A stretch of DNA of 14,977 nt from a bacterium (GTDB lineage: Bacteria; Auribacterota; UBA3054): positions 1 to 14,977 of the forward strand of contig JAFSWV010000126.1 of NCBI GenBank assembly GCA_017444325.1. Direction: 5' to 3'. Position numbers and translations under genes: made by a program. This document shows positions 6,794 through 13,668 of the stretch, in pieces. The stretch's first letter is position 1. Every line of letters starts with the position of its first letter. The notes beneath the pieces were generated by a model. That model saw nothing but the letters and a program-made list of their open reading frames with translations. It was not told the origin of the DNA and did no database searches.

Positions 6794-8209
6794 ATGCTCT
6801 ACCACAGACAATATTCGTACCTTCGTCTGATGATGTGGAGCGACGCCTTCTGCGCCGCTTGCGGTCTGCTTTTGGCTTATGCTTTGCGTTTCGGATTGTC
6901 AAGCTGGTACGCGAGCAATATGTCGGGCATTCCTCTCTGGTTTCCGGCCATCCCGCCCTATGAGGAAGGCTTTTTCTTCAAGGAGCTTTTATGGACGCTG
7001 CCGGCCTGCATGCTGGTCTGGCCCTTCTGCCTTGGGCACTACGGCCTTTACGATCCGGAGCGCCAGCGCGACTGGAAAAGAAGGAGAGTTCTTATTCTGC
7101 AGGGCTCGCTTTTGGCTACGGTTGTTCTGATGACCTTCATTTTCGTCTTCAAGCTGGAATACACCGCCCGTATCGTCATCGTCGGCACGGCGTTTTTGAC
7201 CGCTGGTCTGCTGGAATTGAAAGAGTTCTTTTTGAAGCGCTATCGTGTCCTGAAGGACAGGCAGGATGATTTCCATCTGCTTATCCTGAGGAAAGGGCCG
7301 GAAAGCGACGAGGAACGTCGTACGCTTGAACGCTACAGCGAGTGGGGCGCCAAGCAGGTCAGAGTGCTGAGCCTTGACGGTCTTGACGAGGAGACGCTGA
7401 CGAAGGCTCTCATTGAGGGCGAAGTCGATGAGATCGCCTGCTTCTGTCCCTTGGAAGAGCTCTTCCGCTTCTGGCCTTTGGTCAAGGCCGGCGGTATCAT
7501 GGGGCTGCAGACGGTCTGTTATTTCCCGACCGACAAAGGCTTCGAGAGGGTCTCCGTTTCCAAGAACGAGGGAGTTAGTTCGCTTTCTCTGAACAAAACT
7601 TCGCCCGATCTCGGCGCTCTGACGCTGAAATTGATCTTCGACAAGATCTTCGCTTTCATTCTGCTCGTTCTGCTTTCGCCCCTGTTCCTCATCATCGCGA
7701 TACTGGTGAAGCAGAGCAGCCCGGGGCCGGTCTTCTGGCGTCAAACGAGAGTGGGCCGCAACGGGCATCTCTTCACGCTTTACAAGTTCCGCTCCATGGT
7801 CGCGGACGCCGAGGAGAAGAAAGAGCAGCTCATGAGCAAGAACGAAGTCGAGGGCTGGGCTTTCAAGATGGAAAGAGATCCCAGGGTGACGCCCATCGGC
7901 CGCTTTTTGCGCCGCTTCTCCTTAGACGAACTGCCGCAGCTCTGGAACGTTGTCTTAGGCTCCATGAGCCTTGTGGGGCCGAGGCCTTCTTTGCCTGAGG
8001 AAGTCGAGCATTTTGCTCCCGGCGAAAGGCGCCGCCTTTCCATGAAGCCCGGCATGACGGGCCTCTGGCAGGTCAGCGGGCGCCATACGCTCCCAATAGA
8101 GCGCTGGATAAGCTTGGACCTTGAGTACGTTGACAATTGGACGCTCATACTCGATATCAAGATACTTTTCAAAACGATCGTCACGGTCCTCAAAGGATCA
8201 GGGAGATGA
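6794..8209 (+). CDS. Polyprenyl-phosphate glycosyl-1-phosphate transferase (WbaP/exopolysaccharide type)
   Basis: This membrane enzyme transfers a sugar-1-phosphate from a nucleotide sugar to a polyprenyl-phosphate carrier, the first step in building a lipid-linked glycan (O antigen, capsule or exopolysaccharide). It has 471 residues. The N-terminal half holds about four membrane helices (roughly 12-35, 63-80, 102-119, 125-142), followed by a soluble Rossmann-like domain (about 155-245). The catalytic part begins with IFDKIFAFILL (281-291), the re-entrant membrane helix that ends with a Pro (SP, 295-296). Then come FRSM (332-335), the catalytic Asp-Glu in SLDELPQLWNV (376-386), GSMSLVGPRP (389-398) and PGMTGLWQVSGR (419-430). 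All family motifs look intact. The ATG directly follows the dacA stop, so translation is probably coupled; a GGAAG at 6778-6782 is a distant ribosome site. The sugar substrate cannot be read from the sequence. Confidence 0.9.
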   Translation: MLYHRQYSYLRLMMWSDAFCAACGLLLAYALRFGLSSWYASNMSGIPLWFPAIPPYEEGFFFKELLWTLPACMLVWPFCLGHYGLYDPERQRDWKRRRVLILQGSLLATVVLMTFIFVFKLEYTARIVIVGTAFLTAGLLELKEFFLKRYRVLKDRQDDFHLLILRKGPESDEERRTLERYSEWGAKQVRVLSLDGLDEETLTKALIEGEVDEIACFCPLEELFRFWPLVKAGGIMGLQTVCYFPTDKGFERVSVSKNEGVSSLSLNKTSPDLGALTLKLIFDKIFAFILLVLLSPLFLIIAILVKQSSPGPVFWRQTRVGRNGHLFTLYKFRSMVADAEEKKEQLMSKNEVEGWAFKMERDPRVTPIGRFLRRFSLDELPQLWNVVLGSMSLVGPRPSLPEEVEHFAPGERRRLSMKPGMTGLWQVSGRHTLPIERWISLDLEYVDNWTLILDIKILFKTIVTVLKGSGR

Positions 8210-8211
8210 TT

Positions 8212-8598
8212 ATGAAATACCTTCCGCTTTTTGTTTTGGCATTATTGCTTTTCGGCTGCGCTGCGACGCACCAAGAAGGCACGGATTACAACACGATCTA
8301 TATGGAGCGCTGCCTTTCAACGGGCATGATGGCTGTAGGGCTTGACGACGTACTGAGGGAAGAGACGGGTCTTCCGGCCATCGACGGAATGTACATCGCC
8401 AACGTCGAGCAGGGCTCGGCCGCTTACAGCGCGCACATCAAGACCGGCGACGTCCTTCTGCAGGTCGGCGACGAGCAGGTCTATGACAAAGAGACTTTCG
8501 CCAAGGCTTTTCTCGCTGAAGAAGGAAAGAAAACGACGAAGGTCAAGATCTACCGCGGCGGCGGCATTCTAACACTCGATTTTCCTCTGACGCTTTGA
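8212..8598 (+). CDS. PDZ-domain lipoprotein
   Basis: The 128-residue protein begins at the ATG at 8212, six bases after GGGAG at 8201-8205. Another ATG at 8206 overlaps the preceding stop codon but has no room for a ribosome site. Residues 1-16 form a lipoprotein signal (LLFGC, Cys16), so the protein is probably anchored in a membrane facing the periplasm. The rest is close to a single PDZ domain: GMYIANVEQGSAAYSA, then TGDVLLQVGDEQV, then a C-terminal strand pair around KVKIYRGGG. The pattern of a G-x-YI-x-x-V-x-x-GSAA segment and a TGDVL-x-x-VGD segment is that of HtrA/CtpA-type PDZ domains. No protease domain is attached, so it probably binds a partner or peptide tail. It lies between the glycan transferase and coaX in a tight operon; the role is unknown. 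Confidence 0.85.
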   Translation: MKYLPLFVLALLLFGCAATHQEGTDYNTIYMERCLSTGMMAVGLDDVLREETGLPAIDGMYIANVEQGSAAYSAHIKTGDVLLQVGDEQVYDKETFAKAFLAEEGKKTTKVKIYRGGGILTLDFPLTL

Positions 8599-8600
8599 GA

Positions 8601-9365
8601 ATGGGCTGCGTTCTTGCCATTGACATAGGGAACACCAGGACCGCTTACGCGTTTTTGGAGAACGGCGAAATAAAGGCCAAGGGGCATCTTTGCGACCTCG
8701 CTCCCGAAACGCTAAGACCGCTTTTTTCCAAGAGGAAAGTTGACGGCTGCGTCTTCGCTTCCGTCGTGCCCAAGGCAAGCAAACAGCTGAGATCGTCTCT
8801 AAAAAAGCTTTGCCCCAAGCTTCCTGTTAAGCAGCTGACCTGGGAAGCGGTTTCGCAAACACTTCCCAACGCCATTACCGTGAAAGGCATGACGCCGGGA
8901 GCTGACAGGGCCGCCAACGCCTATGCCCTGCACTGCGGCGGGAAATTCCCGGCCATCAGCATCGACGCCGGAACGGCGCTGACGACAGAGATCCTGGATA
9001 AATCTGGAAGATTCATCGGCGGCATCATCATTCCGGGAGCCAGGCTGCAGTGGCAGAGTTTAAGCGAGAAGACCGCCCAGCTTAAGGATCTCGAATATCC
9101 CGAAAGCACGGACGGGCTCTTCGGGAACAGTTCCGAATCCGCCATGCGGAACGGCATAGGCTCCGTACTTATCCTGGGCCTGATCGACCTGATCAAAAAG
9201 ACCGAGAAAGAAGTCCTTGGCGCCAAATTCAAAAAGATCGTTTTCACAGGCGGCGGCGCCGAGCTCTATCACGAAGCGGTCAAAAAGAGTTTTCTCAAAG
9301 CCGAGTATGATCCCGACTTTACCTTAAAAGCCCTGAATAGATTTTTCCTTGACGAGCAAAGCTAA
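8601..9365 (+). CDS. coaX: Type III pantothenate kinase
   Basis: CoaX phosphorylates pantothenate with ATP in the first committed step of coenzyme A synthesis in the cytoplasm. It belongs to the ASKHA fold and, as a family, is insensitive to CoA feedback and usually needs a monovalent cation. The 254-residue length is normal. Motifs are DIGNT (8-12, phosphate binding), GADR (100-103), DAGTALT (122-128), GGIIIPG (140-146) and FTGGGA (215-220). The ATG at 8601 lies two bases after the stop of the lipoprotein gene; an in-frame TTG at 8595 overlaps that stop and is less likely. Only a weak ribosome site is visible, so translational coupling is probable. The stop codon overlaps the next ATG (TAATG). 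All catalytic residues I can check are present. Confidence 0.92.
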   Translation: MGCVLAIDIGNTRTAYAFLENGEIKAKGHLCDLAPETLRPLFSKRKVDGCVFASVVPKASKQLRSSLKKLCPKLPVKQLTWEAVSQTLPNAITVKGMTPGADRAANAYALHCGGKFPAISIDAGTALTTEILDKSGRFIGGIIIPGARLQWQSLSEKTAQLKDLEYPESTDGLFGNSSESAMRNGIGSVLILGLIDLIKKTEKEVLGAKFKKIVFTGGGAELYHEAVKKSFLKAEYDPDFTLKALNRFFLDEQS

Positions 9366-10420
9366 TGAGCCTAAAGATCGAAAACATTAAGAAAAGCTTC
9401 GGAACGCAGCCTGTTTTGAAAGGGCTTTCCTTTGAAGTTGTGGAAGGCGAGTTCTTTTTCCTCCTTGGCTCTTCGGGCTGCGGGAAATCCACGCTTTTGA
9501 GGATCATTTCCGGTTTGTGCGATCCCGACGAGGGCAGGATATTTTTCGACGGCGAGGATGTGACGAAACTTCCGGCGGAAAAGCGGGGAGTGGGTCTCGT
9601 TTTCCAGAATTACGCGCTCTGGCCGCACATGACGGTCTATGACAACGTAGCCTTCGGGCTCCAGGTCAGGAAGCTTAGAAAAGACGAGATCGCGGATAAG
9701 GTCGCGAAAGTTTTGCGGGACGTAAGATTGGAAGGCCTGGAAAAGCGCTATCCCGCGGAATTATCCGACGGACAGCAGCAGAGAGTGGCGCTCGCCAGAG
9801 CGCTTGTCATCGAACCGAAACTCGTGCTCCTGGACGAACCGTTATCAAATCTGGACGCCAATCTCCGCCTTGAGATGCGCTCCGAATTAAGGCGCATCCA
9901 CAAGGAATTAGGCCTCACCATGATCTATGTCACGCACGACCAGAAGGAGGCGCTCTCCCTGGCCGACAGAGTGGCGCTGCTGCACGAAGGCAAATTGGAG
10001 CAGCTGGGCAGTCCAACGGAGCTTTACAAGCGGCCGCAAAGCAAATTCGCCGCGGGTTTCCTGGGCGAAACGAATTTCATGCAAGGCAAGGCGCTGAAGT
10101 TGAGCGGGACCAATTGGGAAATTGAAACGCTTTGGGGAACGAGCTTAATTCCGCAGGATCAGGCCGTGGGCGTCGAAAGCGGGAAAGCGCTGTATATAAG
10201 CGTCCGCCCGGAAGACCTGAGGCTGACGGGGGAGGAAAGCGCTCCCAATTTCCAGGCCAAGATATTGGAGAACAATTTCCTCGGCGACACCACTCAGCTT
10301 GTTCTGGAATCGAAAGGCGAAAGAATTTTGGTGGAAACGCTCTCCAGTTCGCATTTGAAAGTCGGCGAACTTATCAAAGTCTGGCCGAAAGTCGAAGACA
10401 TTATGATCTTTGGGGAATAA
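9365..10420 (+). CDS. ABC transporter ATP-binding protein (iron(III)/thiamine/phosphonate-type importer)
   Basis: This is the energy-coupling subunit of a binding-protein-dependent importer, located on the cytoplasmic side. It has 351 residues, as in FbpC/PotA-like proteins with a C-terminal TOBE domain (about 235-351). Motifs are Walker A GSSGCGKST (35-43), Q-loop Gln81 (VFQNYALWPHMTV), signature LSDGQQQR (133-140), Walker B LVLLDEP (153-159), D-loop SNLD and H-loop His191 (THDQKEAL). The signature motif has Asp in place of the usual second-position Gly (LSGGQ). The start overlaps the coaX stop by one base. The downstream permease gene starts one base after its stop codon, so the two form one transporter. 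The substrate cannot be fixed from this protein: iron(III), thiamine, phosphonate or polyamine are all possible in this family. Confidence 0.92.
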   Translation: MSLKIENIKKSFGTQPVLKGLSFEVVEGEFFFLLGSSGCGKSTLLRIISGLCDPDEGRIFFDGEDVTKLPAEKRGVGLVFQNYALWPHMTVYDNVAFGLQVRKLRKDEIADKVAKVLRDVRLEGLEKRYPAELSDGQQQRVALARALVIEPKLVLLDEPLSNLDANLRLEMRSELRRIHKELGLTMIYVTHDQKEALSLADRVALLHEGKLEQLGSPTELYKRPQSKFAAGFLGETNFMQGKALKLSGTNWEIETLWGTSLIPQDQAVGVESGKALYISVRPEDLRLTGEESAPNFQAKILENNFLGDTTQLVLESKGERILVETLSSSHLKVGELIKVWPKVEDIMIFGE

Positions 10421-10421
10421 A

Positions 10422-12086
10422 ATGCGCAAGGTTCCCTTCTACGTTTTCGTGTCCGCGCTTGCGCTCTTTTTCTTCGCCTTCCTGATCTTTCCGCTGTTCG
10501 GGATACTGAAGTCTTCCGTCTGGGACGGGGAGCACCTCACTTTCGCTTACCTTGCGGCTGTTTTCCAGAACCAGAATATCAGAGCCTCTTTTTTCAACAG
10601 TCTTTTCATCGGCGTTGCCGTAACGATCCTCACGACTTTTCTGAGTTTGCCGCTGGCTTATTTTTTCACGCGCACGACTTTTCCTCTGCAGCGGCTTTTC
10701 CAGGGGCTCGTGCTTCTGCCGATGATCATGCCGCCCTTTGTGGGCGCTTTGGGCATGCGCTACCTTTTCGCGCGCTGCGGTTCCGTAAATTTGCTTTTTG
10801 GAACGGACATTGACTGGCTGGGCGGCGGGGGACTTTTCGGCGTTGTTTTGCTTGAGGCGCTGCACCTTTACCCCATCATGTACCTCAACGTGACGGCTTC
10901 GCTCGCAAGCCTTGACGAATCGCTCTTGGAGTCGGCGAGGATGACGGGCGCCAAGCCCTTGACTATCTGGCGCAAGATAATCCTGCCGCTCTTTCTGCCC
11001 GGCTATTTCGCCGGCGCTATCTTAGTTTTCATCTGGGCTTTCACGGACCTCGGCACGCCGCTTATTTTTGAATATCGGAATTGCTTGGCCGTAAATATTT
11101 TCGACCGCGTCACGGACATGCATTCCAACGCCGTGGGCTACGCGCTGGTATTGCTTATGCTTGCGGCCACCTGCGTTTTCTTCCTCATCAGCAAAACGCT
11201 CTCCAAGGACGTAAGGGTGATCTCGACTTCCAAGGGAGCGCAGGGAACGGCCGGCAAGAAGCTAAACGCGCTCACGCTCGTTTTCGTCTATGCCTTCCTT
11301 GCCGCAGTCACTATTCTGGCGCTTCTGCCGCACTTCAGCGTCATTCTGGTGGCTTTCTCCGACAAGTGGTTCATGTCTATCCTGCCGGAAAGCTACACGT
11401 TCCGCCATTTCGCCGGGGCCTTCACGCACAAGCTCGCCGTCTCCGGTATCCGCAACTCGCTCTTTTTGAGCTCCGCGGCCACGGCCTGCGACATCGTGCT
11501 CGGCATAATGGTGGGCTATCTTCTTGCCCGCAACAAGGGCTGGTGGCGCGAGGGGCTGGACGCGCTTATCATGCTGCCTCTGGCTGTTCCCGGCATCGTG
11601 CTGGCGTTTTCCTATCTTTCGACCTTCTCCGGAACGAGGCTTGACCCCCTGAAGGATCCTACAGCTCTCCTCATCATCTGCTACAGCGTAAGGCGTCTCC
11701 CTTACATCGTGCGTTCCGTTTACGCCGGCTTCCAGCACATAGGCGAGGCGATGGAGGAGGCGGGGAGAAGCCTGGGCGCCGGCTTTGCCAGAGTGACGAG
11801 AGAAATCACCCTTCCTCTGCTCTCGACGCACATAACGGCCGGGGCTATTTTGACCTTCGCCTTCTGCATGTTCGAGGTCGGCGCCACCATCCTTCTGGCG
11901 GCCAGGGAATGGGATTACCCGATAGCCAAGACCATCTACACCCTGAACATGCGCCTTGGCGACGGGCCCTGCATCGCTTCCGCCATGGGCGTTATCGGCA
12001 TGGTCCTCTTAGGCTCCTGCCTTCTGATCTCCGGCGCGTTGCTTGGCAAGAAGATGGGCGAAATTTTCCGCGGCTCTTCCAACTGA
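10422..12086 (+). CDS. ABC transporter permease, fused double-domain (FbpB/ThiP-like)
   Basis: This is the membrane channel of the importer whose ATPase is encoded just upstream. The 554-residue protein starts at the ATG at 10422, after GGGGA at 10412-10416; the in-frame TTG at 10410 is not favoured. It contains two homologous binding-protein-dependent permease domains in one chain, with about 12 membrane helices. Each has an EAA loop that contacts the ATPase: ESARMTGAKPLTIWRKIILP in the first half, and EEAGRSLGAGFARVTREITL in the second. A hydrophilic linker with KGAQGTAGKK sits between the halves. The fused architecture matches iron(III) (FbpB), thiamine (ThiP) and aminoethylphosphonate permeases. 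No substrate-binding protein is encoded nearby. It is the last gene of the operon: the next gene has its own promoter. No clear terminator follows. Confidence 0.92.
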   Translation: MRKVPFYVFVSALALFFFAFLIFPLFGILKSSVWDGEHLTFAYLAAVFQNQNIRASFFNSLFIGVAVTILTTFLSLPLAYFFTRTTFPLQRLFQGLVLLPMIMPPFVGALGMRYLFARCGSVNLLFGTDIDWLGGGGLFGVVLLEALHLYPIMYLNVTASLASLDESLLESARMTGAKPLTIWRKIILPLFLPGYFAGAILVFIWAFTDLGTPLIFEYRNCLAVNIFDRVTDMHSNAVGYALVLLMLAATCVFFLISKTLSKDVRVISTSKGAQGTAGKKLNALTLVFVYAFLAAVTILALLPHFSVILVAFSDKWFMSILPESYTFRHFAGAFTHKLAVSGIRNSLFLSSAATACDIVLGIMVGYLLARNKGWWREGLDALIMLPLAVPGIVLAFSYLSTFSGTRLDPLKDPTALLIICYSVRRLPYIVRSVYAGFQHIGEAMEEAGRSLGAGFARVTREITLPLLSTHITAGAILTFAFCMFEVGATILLAAREWDYPIAKTIYTLNMRLGDGPCIASAMGVIGMVLLGSCLLISGALLGKKMGEIFRGSSN

Positions 12087-12105
12087 GCGAAAACCGCCTT
12101 AATTA

Positions 12106-12114
12106 TGCTAAAAT
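12106..12114 (+). promoter_or_regulatory. Extended -10 promoter element of the lipoprotein cluster
   Basis: TGCTAAAAT is identical to the element before dacA. Transcription would begin near 12121, giving a leader of about 25 bases that contains the GGAG ribosome site at 12136-12139. No convincing -35 box is seen 16-18 bases upstream, as expected for some extended -10 promoters. The local sequence is AT-rich compared with the preceding gene. Confidence 0.6.
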
Positions 12115-12145
12115 AAATAGATAATTCAAAAATTTGGAGATACAT

Positions 12146-12925
12146 ATGAAAAAACTTTTGCTTTTAGCCCTTTCCTTGCTCTTCATGCTTGCCGCCTGCA
12201 AAGCCAAGACTGACGAACCGAAAGCTCAGGCTCCCGAAACCGGAAACGTCGCTGCGGAAGGAACCGAAACTTCCGAAGAATCTCTGGCGGCCGGCGCTGC
12301 CAATCAGAAGATCATGCAGATCTCCATGGAGGTCATGCAGGATATGAGGACCGCTTTGGAAACGGACGATTACAAAGCTCTTAACGAAAAGATCGACGCC
12401 TTGAAAGAAGAGAACGCCGATGATCAGCTCGTCCAGAAAGCGCTGCTCGGCGCCAAATTCACCGCTCTGCTTTTCGCCGAAGATTTTGAAGCTGCCGAAA
12501 AACTCCTGGACTCCCTGCCCGATCCTGAAATGAAGAAACAGATCAGCGAGAAGAAGGATCAGGCTTTCTCCGTCGGCAACATCAACCTCACCAAGGCCAA
12601 CCTCTGCTACCAGCTCGGATTGGAAGAAAAGGGCGACGCCCTCCTCAATTCCGTCATTGAAAAAGAGCAGGACAAGACCCTGCTGCAGATGGCCATGGTC
12701 CTTAAAGCCAGGAAATTCCTCATGACGGGAGACACGGAGAACTTTGAAAAGACCATGCAATCGGCCATCGACGTCGATCCGACCAGCGAACTTTCCCAGA
12801 ACATCTCCGCTCAGATGTCCGCCGTCAGCCAGATGCTGAAGGCCCAGGAAGAGACCGAAGCGGAAGAGGTCGAGCAGGAAAAGAGCGAAGAAGAGGAAGA
12901 AGCTATCAAGGAACCCGCCGAATAA
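12146..12925 (+). CDS. Lipoprotein with helical (TPR-like) repeats, first of a paralogous set
   Basis: The ATG at 12146 is preceded by GGAG (12136-12139) with a 6-base gap; the in-frame TTG at 12134 covers that ribosome site and is rejected as a start. The 259-residue protein has a lipoprotein signal with LAAC (15-18, Cys18). A low-complexity Glu/Ala/Thr linker follows, then a helical region. Patterns such as DDYKALNEKIDAL, FAEDFEAAEKLLDSLPD and AIDVDPTSEL look like degenerate tetratricopeptide helix pairs. The last 25 residues are almost all Glu, Lys and Ala. The function is unknown. It resembles the next two lipoproteins in order of elements, including the DVDP block before the C-terminus of its neighbour. 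It probably sits in the periplasm as a scaffold or assembly protein. It has its own promoter and is co-transcribed with the next gene, 12 bases away. Confidence 0.85.
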   Translation: MKKLLLLALSLLFMLAACKAKTDEPKAQAPETGNVAAEGTETSEESLAAGAANQKIMQISMEVMQDMRTALETDDYKALNEKIDALKEENADDQLVQKALLGAKFTALLFAEDFEAAEKLLDSLPDPEMKKQISEKKDQAFSVGNINLTKANLCYQLGLEEKGDALLNSVIEKEQDKTLLQMAMVLKARKFLMTGDTENFEKTMQSAIDVDPTSELSQNISAQMSAVSQMLKAQEETEAEEVEQEKSEEEEEAIKEPAE

Positions 12926-12937
12926 ATGAGGTTCATT

Positions 12938-13645
12938 ATGAAAAAACATCTGTTATTTTTACTTTGCGGCGCTTTGGCTTTGGCCGGCTGCGCCGCCTCG
13001 ACAAAATCGGGAGAGGTTGACGAAAAGATCTGGGCCAACTACGAGGAACCGCTGAGATCGCTGGGCGACCCCACCGAGGACGCTGTGCAGAACGTTATGA
13101 GGGAAGCGGCGGAAAAAGAGGACTGGCTGGGCGCTGTTCCCAAACTCCAGAAAATTATCGACGACGGGATCGCCAATCACGAGTTTGCGGAAGATTCGAT
13201 CATGCGGACAGAGATTGATAGATGCATATTCAGATGCATGCTTATTGCGAGAAAGTATGATGAAGCTTTAAAATTTGCGGAAAGACTCCCCTATGTCCAA
13301 GAGGAACTTGCTGAAGGCAAAAATTTCAAAAGAGAGAGCAGTATTGTTATCTTGGAATCGGGAACGTTTGCCAAATACGGTCTGAAAGGAAAAGGCATGT
13401 CGAAAATGGATGCATATCTGAAAAGATCGGACATTCCGACGGAGGACAGGCAGAGGGTTACGTATGTTAGAGCTCTTGCGTCCTTGCTTCCTCCCGGTGA
13501 CGAGGAAAAATTCATAAAGCGTCTGGAGGAGACCAGAGACGTTGACCCGGAAAGCAAGATAGGCAAGTTGGCTGCCGAAATGGCGGAGGAAGCCAAGACC
13601 AAACTGGAAGATTTAAAAAAGGGCGAGAAACAACCAACAGAATAA
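12938..13645 (+). CDS. Lipoprotein, second of the paralogous set
   Basis: The start at 12938 has TGAGGT (12927-12932) five bases upstream; the in-frame ATG at 12926 overlaps that site and is less likely. The 235-residue protein has a lipoprotein signal ending LAGC (Cys18). The rest is helical: EKEDWLGAVPKLQKIIDDG, then RKYDEALKFAERLP, GLKGKGMSKMDAYL and TRDVDPESKIG. These correspond in order to segments of the preceding protein (LETDDYKALNEKIDAL, EDFEAAEKLLDSLP, GLEEKGDALLNSV, AIDVDPTSELS), so the two are probably diverged duplicates. No enzymatic motif is visible. GC content drops inside the gene, about 62% at 13021-13080 against 40% at 13201-13260 by hand count, with AT-rich codons from about 13190 to 13480. 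A mosaic origin is possible. Confidence 0.83.
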   Translation: MKKHLLFLLCGALALAGCAASTKSGEVDEKIWANYEEPLRSLGDPTEDAVQNVMREAAEKEDWLGAVPKLQKIIDDGIANHEFAEDSIMRTEIDRCIFRCMLIARKYDEALKFAERLPYVQEELAEGKNFKRESSIVILESGTFAKYGLKGKGMSKMDAYLKRSDIPTEDRQRVTYVRALASLLPPGDEEKFIKRLEETRDVDPESKIGKLAAEMAEEAKTKLEDLKKGEKQPTE

Positions 13646-13668
13646 CAATCAATTAAGGATAAACAATC

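Noticed and set aside
6989..7768. 259-codon open frame on the - strand
   Set aside because: Opposite the glycan transferase gene, with Gln/Arg-rich composition typical of a shadow frame.
12164..12949. 261-codon open frame on the - strand, rich in Phe and Leu
   Set aside because: It is the complement of the Glu/Lys-rich lipoprotein gene; the real gene has a promoter, ribosome site and lipobox.
13220..13239. Direct repeat of AGATGCAT
   Set aside because: Two 8-base copies inside a coding region, probably chance from similar codons.
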